The notes under the pieces are model-generated. The model ran no database searches. It was not told the origin of the DNA and saw nothing but the letters and a program-made list of their open reading frames with translations. A DNA stretch of 64,000 nucleotides. Source: CBDEGK01 sp965237855 (GTDB taxonomy: Bacteria; Pseudomonadota; Gammaproteobacteria; Pseudomonadales; Halieaceae). Of this stretch, positions 24,748-33,874 are shown piece by piece. The stretch is from contig CBDEGK010000008.1 in assembly GCA_965237855.1 (NCBI GenBank), forward strand, positions 682,001 to 746,000. Reading direction: 5' to 3'. Numbering within the stretch: the stretch's first letter is position 1; each line of letters opens with the position of its first letter. The translations under genes were made by a program, and so were the position numbers.

Positions 24748-26007
24748 CTATATCTTGAAGCGTTTCTTCAACTTGCGCGGCACGGCTTCGTTTTTGAGTC
24801 GCGCATAGCTGGGCAGGCCCTGGCGATAGGGTGGATAGTCTTCGCCGGCGATTAAGGGCGCCAGGTAATTCCTGGCCAGGTCAGTAATACCGAAGCCATC
24901 GCGGCTGATGTAGCTGCGCGGCATCAATTTTTCGACGTTGGCCACTTTGTTCAAGTCCGCCTCGCCTACCCACCAGCGATAGGTTTTGCCACGGCCGCGT
25001 TCGATGGTGGCCATTACCGCATTCTTGCCAGCGACTGCCATTTCCACCGCCGCCGCGCCGACGGCGTAGGCCTGCTCCACGTCGGTAGCCGAGGCTATGT
25101 GGCGAGCGGAGCGCTGCAGGTAGTCAGCCACCGCCCAATGATATTTGTAACCCAGTTCTGACTTGATCATCTGCGCCAGAGTGGGTGCAACGCCGCCCAG
25201 TTGGGCGTGCCCGAAAGCATCGCGGCTGCCGGCATCGGCCAGGAATGTGCCGTCGGCGTACTGGGTGCCCTCGGAGGCGACAATCACGCAATAGCCGCGT
25301 TTGTTAACGCTGCTCCGTACCTTGCGCAGGAACTTATCCCGGCTAAAGGCAATTTCCGGAAACAGAATGATATGCGGCGCATCGCCGTCGCGTTCTGCCG
25401 CCAGGCCGCTGGCCGCGGCAATCCAGCCGGCGTGGCGACCCATCGCTTCAAGGATGAAGACTTTAGTAGAGGTTTCACACATAGAGGCCACGTCGAGGGC
25501 GGCCTCACGGGTTGAAATGGCGATGTACTTGGCAACGGAACCAAAGCCCGGGCAGTTGTCGGTCAGGGGCAGGTCATTGTCGATGGTTTTCGGGATGTGT
25601 ATCGCCTGCACCGGGTAGCCGAGGGTGGCGCTGAGTTGTGACACCTTGAGGCAGGTGTCGGCTGAGTCGCCGCCACCGTTGTAGAAAAAGTAGCCGATGT
25701 TGTGGGCCTGAAACACTTCGATCAGGCGCTCGTACTCTGCGCGATTGTCTTCAATACCCTTAAGTTTGTGGCGGCAGGAGCCGAAGGCGCCGGCGGGCGT
25801 GTGCCTGAGTGCGGCGATGGCGCTGGCGGGTTCCTTGCTGGTGTCGATCAGGTCTTCACGCAGGGCACCAATAATGCCATTGCGCGCAGCGAAGACTTTA
25901 CCGATAGCCCGATGTTTTTTAGCCGTTTCGATAACGCCGCAGGCGCTGGCATTGATTACCGAGGTGACGCCGCCGGATTGAGCGTAAAGGATATTTTTTT
26001 TGGCCAT
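24748..26007 (-). CDS. pfp: PPi-type 6-phosphofructokinase
   Basis: It phosphorylates fructose-6-phosphate. The 419 residues have SGGVTSVINAS, YNGGGDSADT at the phosphoryl donor loop, PKTIDNDLPLTDNCPGFGS (Lys before TIDND, as in PPi enzymes, where ATP enzymes usually have Gly) and MGRHAGWIAA. PPi dependence is inferred from these residues and the length; it would make glycolysis reversible. A membrane pyrophosphatase nearby shares the PPi pool. It is divergent from mpl. Confidence 0.85.
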   Translation of the reverse strand: MAKKNILYAQSGGVTSVINASACGVIETAKKHRAIGKVFAARNGIIGALREDLIDTSKEPASAIAALRHTPAGAFGSCRHKLKGIEDNRAEYERLIEVFQAHNIGYFFYNGGGDSADTCLKVSQLSATLGYPVQAIHIPKTIDNDLPLTDNCPGFGSVAKYIAISTREAALDVASMCETSTKVFILEAMGRHAGWIAAASGLAAERDGDAPHIILFPEIAFSRDKFLRKVRSSVNKRGYCVIVASEGTQYADGTFLADAGSRDAFGHAQLGGVAPTLAQMIKSELGYKYHWAVADYLQRSARHIASATDVEQAYAVGAAAVEMAVAGKNAVMATIERGRGKTYRWWVGEADLNKVANVEKLMPRSYISRDGFGITDLARNYLAPLIAGEDYPPYRQGLPSYARLKNEAVPRKLKKRFKI

Positions 26008-26162
26008 CTAAAACTCATCTGAGCGCTGTGTGAACAAGCGCGACATCATACGTGAAATCGGCGGTGCGCGCAGTCGGGCGCCCAGCCGGCGCGCAGCCCG
26101 TGCGCGCAGGATGCCTGGCCAGCCGTCGTGATACTATTGAGGCGGATCGTATAGGGGACATC

Positions 26163-27527
26163 TTGAGCAAGCACATTCATATCCTGGGGATATGCGGCAC
26201 CTTCATGGGTGGCGTGGCCCTGTTGGCACGGGAACTTGGTTTCCGGGTCAGCGGCTCCGATGCCAACGTCTATCCACCCATGAGTACACAATTGGAGAGT
26301 GCCGGCATCGAGCTGAGGCAGGGCTATCTTGCTGAGCACCTCGACCCCGCACCCGATGTCGTTGTTGTCGGCAATGCCCTGTCACGGGGTAGTCCCGCCA
26401 TAGAACATATGCTCAATGCTAATCTGCGCTACACCTCTGGCCCCCAGTGGCTGGCTGAAAACGTGTTGCAAGATCGCTGGGTGCTGGCAGTGGCGGGCAC
26501 TCACGGTAAGACCACCACCAGCAGCTTGCTGGCCCACTTGCTCGAACACGCAAATATGGCACCGGGTTTTTTGATTGGCGGTATACCCACAGATTTTAGC
26601 GTGTCGGCCCGGCTCGGTGATTCGGGCTTTTTCGTGGTGGAGGCAGATGAGTACGACACCGCCTTTTTTGACAAGCGTTCGAAGTTTGTCCACTACCACC
26701 CGCGTACCTTGTGCCTGAACAATCTAGAGTTTGACCACGCCGATATTTTTGCCGACTTGGAGGCCATCAAGGTCCAGTTTCACCACCTGCTACGAACGGT
26801 GCCGGCCGATGGCCTGGTGGTGCACCGGCACGGGGATGCTGCCCTCGAAGATGTACTCGAGCGCGGCTGCTGGTCCGAATGTGCTGGATTTTCCACCGAC
26901 GCCAACGCTGACTGGATGAGTGTGAATGCCGACGCCGCCGGCAATAAATTTGAATTGAAACACGGGGACAGTGAAATGCCGGTCGACTGGTGTCACAGCG
27001 GCACACACAATCTCGAGAATGCCCTGGCGGCCTGTGCGGCGGCCCACCATGTGGGTGTGCCTGTGCCGCTACTGGCAGAGGGCCTGGCAACATTCAGAGG
27101 CGTCAAACGGCGTATGGAGTTACTGGGAGAGCCAGGGGGTGTTTCTGTCTATGACGATTTCGCGCATCATCCCACAGCGATTGCTACAACCCTGCAGGGT
27201 CTGCGGGCCAGGGTAGGCGAGGCCACTATACGCGTGTTGCTGGAACCGCGCTCCAATACCATGCGCATGGGTCGGCACCTGCAGGACTTGCCCACTGCGG
27301 TAGCGGCGGCGGACGAAGTACTCTGGTATCAACCGGCGGAGGTGAACTGGGACCTGGAATCTGTTGTCCAAACCAGTCCGGTGAAGGCCAGCCTGTTTCG
27401 ACACACGGAAGCGATGATTGAACACATCGTCGAGCTAAGCGCGGCTGGCGATCACATCGTCATAATGAGTAATGGTGGCTTCGCCGGCATTCATCAGCGC
27501 CTGCTTGAAGCTCTGCAGATAAGATAG
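26163..27527 (+). CDS. mpl: UDP-N-acetylmuramate:tripeptide ligase
   Basis: Mpl recycles murein tripeptide by joining it to UDP-MurNAc. The 454 residues have the N-terminal IHILGICGTFMGGVA, the ATP loop AGTHGKTTTSSL, EADEYDTAFFDKRSKFVHY, HNLENALAA and YDDFAHHPTAI. The start is TTG at 26163, four bases after AGGGGA; the frame is open upstream to 26052 but that stretch has no family similarity. It is followed by a short tandem repeat and the MMPL gene. Confidence 0.93.
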   Translation: MSKHIHILGICGTFMGGVALLARELGFRVSGSDANVYPPMSTQLESAGIELRQGYLAEHLDPAPDVVVVGNALSRGSPAIEHMLNANLRYTSGPQWLAENVLQDRWVLAVAGTHGKTTTSSLLAHLLEHANMAPGFLIGGIPTDFSVSARLGDSGFFVVEADEYDTAFFDKRSKFVHYHPRTLCLNNLEFDHADIFADLEAIKVQFHHLLRTVPADGLVVHRHGDAALEDVLERGCWSECAGFSTDANADWMSVNADAAGNKFELKHGDSEMPVDWCHSGTHNLENALAACAAAHHVGVPVPLLAEGLATFRGVKRRMELLGEPGGVSVYDDFAHHPTAIATTLQGLRARVGEATIRVLLEPRSNTMRMGRHLQDLPTAVAAADEVLWYQPAEVNWDLESVVQTSPVKASLFRHTEAMIEHIVELSAAGDHIVIMSNGGFAGIHQRLLEALQIR

Positions 27528-27556
27528 AAACAGAGATAGAAACACAAATAGAAACA
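27523..27556. repeat. 12-bp tandem repeat (ATAGAAACA) after mpl
   Basis: Three units containing ATAGAAACA begin at 27523, 27535 and 27547. They start in the mpl stop region and reach the leader of the MMPL gene, where copy number could change the spacing upstream of its ribosome-binding site. Confidence 0.75.
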
Positions 27557-27580
27557 CAGCTGGAAAAGGAAACATACGAG

Positions 27581-30172
27581 ATGTCAGCCGACAATACCCC
27601 CGGCACCTTTGCTCAACTTTATGATCGCTGGATTTTGCGCAGGCCGCTACTGAGTTTGTTGCTGTGCCTGGGCCTGGTATTGGGACTCGCCAGCCAACTG
27701 GGCAAGCTCAAGCTGGATGCTTCCAGTGATTCGTTGGTGTTGGAGGGCGATGCAGCCCTGGCCTATTTTCGAGAGAGTTCCGCGCTGTATAGTTCTGAAG
27801 ACTTCCTGGTGTTGACCTTTCAACCGCCTGGCGATTTGCTCGGCGATGAATCCCTGGCAACCATTGCCGCCTTGCGCGATGAATTGCAGGTGCTGGGCGG
27901 TGTCTCCTCGGTACTGTCTATTCTCGATGTGCCTTTGTTACAGAGTCCGCCGGTGCAGCTGTCTGATGTGACCGGTGGGACGGGCCTGCCCAGGTTATCG
28001 GATCCAGGTATAGACCGGGAGCTGGTGCGGGAGGAATTCCGGACCAGCCCTATCTACCACAAGCTGTTGGTCAGCGAAGACGGCCGTACCGCCGCCCTCC
28101 AGGTCAACCTGCAGCGGGATCAGCATTACCACGGTCTGCTTGAGCAGCGTGAAGCCCTGCGAGCCCTGCGCTCGGAACGCGGCTTGGAGCAGCTCGAACG
28201 CGTGCAGCTGAGGCTGGTGGAAAAAGAGTTCAAGGCCTATAGCAGTGCTTTTAACGAGCGCCAGGGGGCGCTGGTGCAGCAAGTACGTAAGATTGTCGAC
28301 AAGTACCGCGACCGGGCCGGGCTATTTGTCGGCGGCGTGCCCATGATAACCGCCGATATGGTCAGTTTTGTGCAGAACGACCTGATAACTTTTGGTGCGG
28401 GCATACTGGTATTCGTGGTGGTGATGTTGGCGATCATCTTCCGCGGCCTGCGCTGGGTGGTCATGCCCCTGATCACCTGCGTTGCTACGGCGACCTTTAT
28501 GTTAGGCCTGCTGGCCTGGTTGGACTGGCGGATGACCGTCATCTCTTCAAATTTTGTGGCCTTGCTGCTAATCACCACACTGGCGGTAACCATCCACCTG
28601 GTGGTGCGCTACCGAGAACTGCAGCTGGATAGGCCGGCTGCCGATCAACATGAACTGGTGCTGGCCACCGTGCGTTTAATGATCGTGCCCTGCCTATATA
28701 CCTCGCTGACAACCGCGGTCGCGTTCATTTCCCTGGTGGTTAGTGGCATTCGCCCGGTGATAGATTTTGGCTGGATGATGACCGTGGGTCTCGGTGTGGC
28801 GCTGCTACTGAGCTTTATTATTTTACCTTGCTTACTGGTGATGTTACCCAAGGGCAAGCCGGCCGATGCCAGCAAGCGACACGCTGGCCTGACCGTTCAT
28901 TTCGCCCGCCTGACCGAGTCATGGGGTGGGCTGATACTGGTGGTGTCTGGATTGCTTTTGCTGGTCAGCGGCTATGGCATCAGCCGCCTGCAGGTGGAAA
29001 ATCGATTTATCGATTACTTCCATGAGAGCACGGAAATCTACCAGGGTATGGAACTCCTGGATGCTGAGTTAGGTGGCACGATTCCCCTGGATATCATCAT
29101 TGATCTTGAGGAGGAGACCGAGTTGGTGTTCCCTGCCTTGGCGGCAGCAGGTGATGTGGCGGTGGATGAGGATGATACCTGGGCGGATGATCCTTTCGGC
29201 GATGAGTTCGAAGATGAAGAATTTGCAGATGACTTTGCTGTTGAGGGAGAGGCGTCTTTCCAGCAAAGCTATTGGTTCACCGTGCGTGGCATGGACAAGC
29301 TGGAGGCCGTGCACAACTACCTGGATTCCCTGCCGGAAACGGGCAAAGTGCTGTCGCTGGCCACCACCTATGCGGTGGTGAAGCAACTGCTGGGTGAGGA
29401 CGTGGGCGATGTGGAATTAGCCCTGGTGCAGAAAAGCCTGCCAGCGGATATGGCCGATATCGTGGTAACCCCGTATTACTCCGCCGAGAAAGACCAGGCC
29501 CGGATTTCGCTGCGGGTGATGGAGACCAGCAAGGAGCTGCGCCGCAATGAATTTCTACAGCGGGTGCGTAAGCACCTGGTAGAGGAATTGGATGTTGCCG
29601 AAGACAAGTTGCACTTCACCAGCATGCTGGTGCTCTACAACAATGTGCTGCAGAGCCTGTTCACCTCCCAGATTTTGACTCTAGGTGCGGTGTTCCTGGC
29701 CATCAGCGTGATGTTCCTGTTGCTGTTTCGATCACTGACGCTGGCGATGCTGGCGATAGCACCAAACTTGCTGGCGGCCGGTGTTGTACTCGGGGGCATG
29801 GGCTATGCGGGGATTCCCCTGGATATCATGACGATCACCATCGCCGCCATTGTTGTCGGCATCGGTGTCGATCACGCTATTCACTATGTCCATCGGTTCA
29901 GGCGTGAATTCCCGGTGGACCGGGATTACACCGCCACCATGTATCGTTGCCACGAGAGTATTGGCAAGGCCATGTATTACACCAGTATCACCGTGATTGC
30001 GGGTTTCTCAATACTGGCGCTGTCCAATTTCACTCCCAGCATCTATTTTGGGCTGCTCACCGCGCTGGCCATGTTTGCATCCGTGATCGGTTCTCTCATG
30101 CTGTTGCCGCAACTGATCATCTCCTTTAAGCCCCTCGGCCCGGAAACAGAAAAGCCTGAGGGCGGCTCGTGA
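27581..30172 (+). CDS. MMPL/RND family transporter
   Basis: This 863-residue inner-membrane protein has two repeats of a periplasmic loop plus six helices. Typical second-half motifs are ITIAAIVVGIGVDHAIHYVH and FSILALSNFTPSIYFG. The family exports lipids, hopanoids or other hydrophobic compounds; no accessory gene reveals the cargo. An odd feature is an acidic insertion in the second periplasmic loop (around residues 527-550, rich in D and E: WADDPFGDEFEDEEFADD). It overlaps the Lon-N gene by four bases. Confidence 0.85.
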   Translation: MSADNTPGTFAQLYDRWILRRPLLSLLLCLGLVLGLASQLGKLKLDASSDSLVLEGDAALAYFRESSALYSSEDFLVLTFQPPGDLLGDESLATIAALRDELQVLGGVSSVLSILDVPLLQSPPVQLSDVTGGTGLPRLSDPGIDRELVREEFRTSPIYHKLLVSEDGRTAALQVNLQRDQHYHGLLEQREALRALRSERGLEQLERVQLRLVEKEFKAYSSAFNERQGALVQQVRKIVDKYRDRAGLFVGGVPMITADMVSFVQNDLITFGAGILVFVVVMLAIIFRGLRWVVMPLITCVATATFMLGLLAWLDWRMTVISSNFVALLLITTLAVTIHLVVRYRELQLDRPAADQHELVLATVRLMIVPCLYTSLTTAVAFISLVVSGIRPVIDFGWMMTVGLGVALLLSFIILPCLLVMLPKGKPADASKRHAGLTVHFARLTESWGGLILVVSGLLLLVSGYGISRLQVENRFIDYFHESTEIYQGMELLDAELGGTIPLDIIIDLEEETELVFPALAAAGDVAVDEDDTWADDPFGDEFEDEEFADDFAVEGEASFQQSYWFTVRGMDKLEAVHNYLDSLPETGKVLSLATTYAVVKQLLGEDVGDVELALVQKSLPADMADIVVTPYYSAEKDQARISLRVMETSKELRRNEFLQRVRKHLVEELDVAEDKLHFTSMLVLYNNVLQSLFTSQILTLGAVFLAISVMFLLLFRSLTLAMLAIAPNLLAAGVVLGGMGYAGIPLDIMTITIAAIVVGIGVDHAIHYVHRFRREFPVDRDYTATMYRCHESIGKAMYYTSITVIAGFSILALSNFTPSIYFGLLTALAMFASVIGSLMLLPQLIISFKPLGPETEKPEGGS

Positions 30173-30768
30173 CCGAAATCCCTTTATTTCCACTGGGCTC
30201 GGTATTGTTCCCGAGTGGACGTTTGCCCCTGCAGATTTTCGAGCGCCGCTATCTGGACCTGATCCGTGACTGTCTAAAGAACGACACCGGTTTTGGAATA
30301 GCGTGGATAGTGCGGGGTCAGGAGGTGGCACAACCCGGTATTGGTGTGCCCAACCTGGGGCAGCTGGGCACCTATGCACGCATAGTGGATTGGGACTCGC
30401 TGCCCAATGGCTTGCTGGGTATCACCATCGAAGGCCGGGAAGTTTTTCGCCTCGATGATTGCCACGCGGTCGCCAGTCAGTTGGTGATGGGGCAGGTGGA
30501 CATGTTGGGTGCCTCGCAGCCGGAGCCGATACTGGAGGAATGGGACTCCATGTTGGATGTATTAAACAGCCTGGAAGCCCATCCTCATGTACTGAGGCTG
30601 GGATTGGACATAGATCGCAGTGATGCCTGGCAAGTGGGAAGCACCCTGGCGCAACTGCTGCCGGTAGAGGAGGCGCTCAAATACGAGTTACTGCAGATTC
30701 GTGATATCTATCCCTTCATGGAGCGCCTGGACCAGTTGCTCAACGTGCTGGGGGGCATGGACGCCTAG
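30169..30768 (+). CDS. Lon N-terminal (LON substrate-binding) domain protein
   Basis: This 199-residue stand-alone LAN/PUA-like domain opens with IPLFPLGSVLFPSGRLPLQI and FERRYLDLI, the hallmark of the Lon N-terminal domain, with no ATPase or protease part. Such proteins are widespread; their role is unproven but is thought to involve substrate binding. It starts at GTG overlapping the MMPL stop (GTGA), so it is translationally coupled. Confidence 0.85.
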   Translation: MTEIPLFPLGSVLFPSGRLPLQIFERRYLDLIRDCLKNDTGFGIAWIVRGQEVAQPGIGVPNLGQLGTYARIVDWDSLPNGLLGITIEGREVFRLDDCHAVASQLVMGQVDMLGASQPEPILEEWDSMLDVLNSLEAHPHVLRLGLDIDRSDAWQVGSTLAQLLPVEEALKYELLQIRDIYPFMERLDQLLNVLGGMDA

Positions 30769-30796
30769 CGGCTGTTGATTAGCTAGCGGCGCTCGT

Positions 30797-31420
30797 TTAG
30801 CTTGGCTGGGGCTGCCAGCCGCCGGAGTCTTGCCAGCGGTTGACGATATCGCAGAATAGTTCGGCGGTTTTTTCGGCATCGTAGGCGGCCGAATGCGCTT
30901 CGTTATTATCAAAGTCGATACCCGCCAGCTCGCAGGCCTTGGCCAACACCGTCTGTCCAAATGCCAGCCCGGATAGGGTCGCCGTATCAAAATGTGAAAA
31001 TGGATGGAACGGGTTGCGTTTGATGGCGCAGCGTTCAACCGCGGCATTAACGAAGCCAGCGTCGAAGTGGGCATTGTGGCCCACCAGGATAGCGCGATTG
31101 CACTCCTGGTCCTTGATCTCGCGTCGGATGAAGCCGAACATGTCGGTGAATGCATCTTTCTCCTTCATCGCTTCGCGAAAGGGGTGGTAGGGATCGATGC
31201 CGGTAAAATCCAGGGCCGATTGTTCGATGTTGGCCCCCTCGAAGGGTTCCACTTGGTATTGGTGGGTGGCGTGTACTTGCAGGCGGCCACTGCTGTCCAT
31301 GCGCACAATGGTGGCGGCGATCTCCAGCACGGCGTCGGTGGCAGCAACAAAGCCACCGGTTTCAACGTCGACCACAACTGGTAGGAAACCCCGGAAACGC
31401 TCGCAGATACGGCTGCTCAT
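30797..31420 (-). CDS. rnt: Ribonuclease T
   Basis: RNase T trims the 3' CCA end of tRNA and other small RNAs. The 207 residues carry the DEDDh exonuclease residues: DVETGG, GHNAHFD and HSAAYDAEKT. PFHPFSHFDTATLSG is typical of the family. It is followed on the minus strand by intergenic DNA and preceded by pyrC with only 13 bases between, so the two probably share a transcript. Confidence 0.95.
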   Translation of the reverse strand: MSSRICERFRGFLPVVVDVETGGFVAATDAVLEIAATIVRMDSSGRLQVHATHQYQVEPFEGANIEQSALDFTGIDPYHPFREAMKEKDAFTDMFGFIRREIKDQECNRAILVGHNAHFDAGFVNAAVERCAIKRNPFHPFSHFDTATLSGLAFGQTVLAKACELAGIDFDNNEAHSAAYDAEKTAELFCDIVNRWQDSGGWQPQPS

Positions 31421-31433
31421 TTATCGTCTCCCA

Positions 31434-32468
31434 TCACGATACACGCCACTTGATTTTCTCACCGGCGCGCAGGGGTGTCAGTAGAGACTCTCCCAGCTCC
31501 AGCTGCGCCGCTACGGTCCAGTCTTGCTGGTGCAAGGTAATGTGATCGCTGTTGCGCGGCAGGCCATAGAAGTCGGGACCGTAAAAGGAGGCAAAGGCTT
31601 CCAGTTTGTCGAGGGCGCCGGCCAGTTCAAAGGCCTCTGCGTACAGCTCGATGGCCGCGTGACCGGTGTAGCAACCGGCGCAGCCACAACTGGTTTCCTT
31701 GGCGCCGGTGGCGTGGGGGGCAGAGTCGGTGCCGAGAAAGAAACGTGGGTTGCCACTGGTGGCGGCTTCAATCAGGGCCTGTTGGTGGCTATTGCGTTTC
31801 AGAATGGGCAGGCAATAGTAGTGAGGCCTGATTCCACCCACCAGCATATGATTGCGGTTGTAGAGCAGATGATGGGCTGTCACCGTGGCGGCCAGGCCGT
31901 CCCGGGCTTCGCTGACAAAGGCTACCGAGTCGGCAGTGGTGATATGTTCCAGTACAATGTTCAGTTGCGGGAACTGTTCGACAATCGGCGCCAGGTGGCG
32001 GTCTATGAAGACTTTCTCACGATCGAAAATATCAATGTTGGCATCTGTAACCTCACCGTGTACCAGCAGCGGCAGCCCGGCGCGCTGCATGGCCTCCAGG
32101 GTCGGATACAGGGCCTCCAGTTCGGTCACCCCGGCATCGGAGTTGGTGGTGGCTCCGGCGGGATAGAGCTTTACCCCGTGTATAAAGTCACTGTCAGCGG
32201 CGTGTTGAATATCATCGGCGCTGGTCTGGTCGGTCAGGTACAGCACCATCAGTGGCTCCACCTGTCTCGGCAGGCCCGCCATGGCCGCCAGGATGCGCTG
32301 CCGATAGGCCTCTGCTGTCGCCACCGTGGTGACCGGTGGGGTGAGGTTGGGCATCACGATCATGCGGCCGAAATAGCGCGCCATATCGGCACAGGTGTGG
32401 GTCAGGGCAGCGCCGTCACGAAGATGGACATGCCAGTCATCGGGACGGGTGATACGGAGCTCGCTCAC
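31434..32468 (-). CDS. pyrC: Dihydroorotase
   Basis: PyrC cyclises carbamoyl-aspartate in pyrimidine synthesis. Metal ligands are visible in DDWHVHLRDG, GVKLYPAGATTNSDAGV (carboxylated Lys), LVHGEV, VLEHITT and FLGTDSAPHA. The start is set at GTG 32468 (VSELRITRP), six bases after AAGGT, giving 344 residues; an upstream ATG at 32516 adds a tail unlike the family. Confidence 0.93.
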   Translation of the reverse strand: MSELRITRPDDWHVHLRDGAALTHTCADMARYFGRMIVMPNLTPPVTTVATAEAYRQRILAAMAGLPRQVEPLMVLYLTDQTSADDIQHAADSDFIHGVKLYPAGATTNSDAGVTELEALYPTLEAMQRAGLPLLVHGEVTDANIDIFDREKVFIDRHLAPIVEQFPQLNIVLEHITTADSVAFVSEARDGLAATVTAHHLLYNRNHMLVGGIRPHYYCLPILKRNSHQQALIEAATSGNPRFFLGTDSAPHATGAKETSCGCAGCYTGHAAIELYAEAFELAGALDKLEAFASFYGPDFYGLPRNSDHITLHQQDWTVAAQLELGESLLTPLRAGEKIKWRVS

Positions 32469-32521
32469 GGGAAACCTTATTCCGGGTTGGAGGACAGATG
32501 CTACCCGAATCCCCAACCAGC

Positions 32522-32580
32522 AAAAAGGGGTCAGTACCCTTTAATTCGTTTTGCAAATTAAAGGGTACTGACCCCTTTTT
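32522..32580. repeat. Perfect 25-bp inverted repeat with GGGGTCAGTA core (palindromic element D)
   Basis: The arms 32522-32546 and 32556-32580 are perfectly complementary around a 9-base loop, with T-runs at the edges. It lies between the divergent genes pyrC and argG, where no terminator is needed, which argues that it is an inserted repeat and not a genuine terminator. Confidence 0.85.
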
Positions 32581-32589
32581 TCTCTTTGA

Positions 32590-32618
32590 TTGAAGGTAGG
32601 GCGGTGCCCCTGTAGAAT
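32590..32618 (+). promoter_or_regulatory. Likely sigma-70 promoter of argG
   Basis: TTGAAG (32590-32595) and TAGAAT (32613-32618) are 17 bases apart, just downstream of palindromic element D and 36 bases before the argG start. Confidence 0.5.
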
Positions 32619-32653
32619 GCCCTGCTCATTTTTTGTACTGCTCGGAGACTGAC

Positions 32654-33874
32654 ATGGCAGAGGTAAACAAGGTGGTACTGGCCTACTCGGGTGGTCTGGA
32701 TACCTCGGTTATCGTGCGCTGGTTGCAGGAAACCTATCAATGCGAGGTGGTGACTTTCACCGCCGATATTGGCCAGGGGGAAGAAGTAGAGCCTGCCCGT
32801 GCCAAGGCCGAGGCCCTCGGCGTCAAGGAAATTTACATCGACGACCTGCGCGAGGAGTATGTGCGCGATTTCGTGTATCCCATGTTTCGGGCCAATACCC
32901 TCTACGAGGGTGAATACCTGTTGGGCACCTCCATCGCCCGCCCGCTAATTGCCAAACGACTGATCGAGATCGCCAACGAGACCGGTGCCGACGCCATTTC
33001 CCATGGCGCTACCGGCAAGGGCAACGACCAGGTTCGCTTCGAGCTGGGTGCCTATGCGCTGAAGCCGGGTGTGCAGGTGATCGCGCCCTGGCGGGAGTGG
33101 GAGTTGAGTTCCCGTGAATCCCTGATGGTTTATTGTGAGCAGCACAATATTCCAGTGGATTTTGCCTCTGGCAAGAAAAAATCACCCTATTCCATGGATG
33201 CCAACCTGCTGCATATTTCCTATGAGGGTGACATCCTGGAAGACCCCTGGACGGAGCCCGAGGATGATATGTGGCGTTGGAGTGTCAGCCCCGAAGCAGC
33301 GCCAGACCAGCCCACCTACCTGGAGCTGGAATACCTGCGCGGTGATATTGTGGCCATCGACGGCGAGGCCATGACCCCGGCACAAGCGCTGACCCGGCTC
33401 AACGAGCTCGGTGGTGCCAACGGTATTGGTCGGCTCGATATTGTCGAAAACCGCTACGTGGGAATGAAAGCTCGCGGTTGCTATGAAACCCCGGGCGGAA
33501 CCATTATGTTGCCCGCGCACAGGGCCATTGAAAGTATCACCCTGGATCGGGAAGTGGCGCATTTGAAAGATGAGCTGATGCCGCGTTACGCCAATCTTAT
33601 TTACAACGGCTATTGGTGGTCCCCCGAACGCAAGATGCTGCAGACTGCCATCGATGAGTCGCAGACTTGTGTGAATGGCACGGTCAGGCTCAAACTGTAT
33701 AAGGGCAATGTGTCGGTGGTGGGTCGCAAGTCAGCCGACAGCCTGTTCGACGAAAGCATAGCGACCTTTGAGGAAGACGAGGGCGCTTACAACCAGGCTG
33801 ATGCCGAGGGCTTTATCAAGCTCAACGCCCTGCGTATGCGAATCGCCGCCAACAAGGGGCGCGATCCGCGCTGA
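32654..33874 (+). CDS. argG: Argininosuccinate synthase
   Basis: ArgG joins citrulline and aspartate with ATP in arginine synthesis. The 406 residues include the N-type ATP loop VVLAYSGGLDTSV, SHGATGKGNDQVRFE and YSMDANLLHISYEG. The ATG at 32654 has GGAG eight bases upstream; an ATG in frame at 32633 adds a non-homologous peptide. Its stop TGA abuts the stop of pcm on the other strand, forming TGATCA. Confidence 0.96.
   Translation: MAEVNKVVLAYSGGLDTSVIVRWLQETYQCEVVTFTADIGQGEEVEPARAKAEALGVKEIYIDDLREEYVRDFVYPMFRANTLYEGEYLLGTSIARPLIAKRLIEIANETGADAISHGATGKGNDQVRFELGAYALKPGVQVIAPWREWELSSRESLMVYCEQHNIPVDFASGKKKSPYSMDANLLHISYEGDILEDPWTEPEDDMWRWSVSPEAAPDQPTYLELEYLRGDIVAIDGEAMTPAQALTRLNELGGANGIGRLDIVENRYVGMKARGCYETPGGTIMLPAHRAIESITLDREVAHLKDELMPRYANLIYNGYWWSPERKMLQTAIDESQTCVNGTVRLKLYKGNVSVVGRKSADSLFDESIATFEEDEGAYNQADAEGFIKLNALRMRIAANKGRDPR

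Noticed and set aside
24722..24808. Continuation of the transposase frame to a stop at 24808
   Set aside because: This part is antisense to the phosphofructokinase 3' end and has no transposase similarity.
27523..27556. Short tandem repeat as a CRISPR array
   Set aside because: 12-base contiguous units without spacers; no cas genes anywhere in the window.
31524..32561. 345-codon open frame opposite pyrC
   Set aside because: Entirely antisense to a certain gene and glycine/glutamine-rich without recognisable domains.
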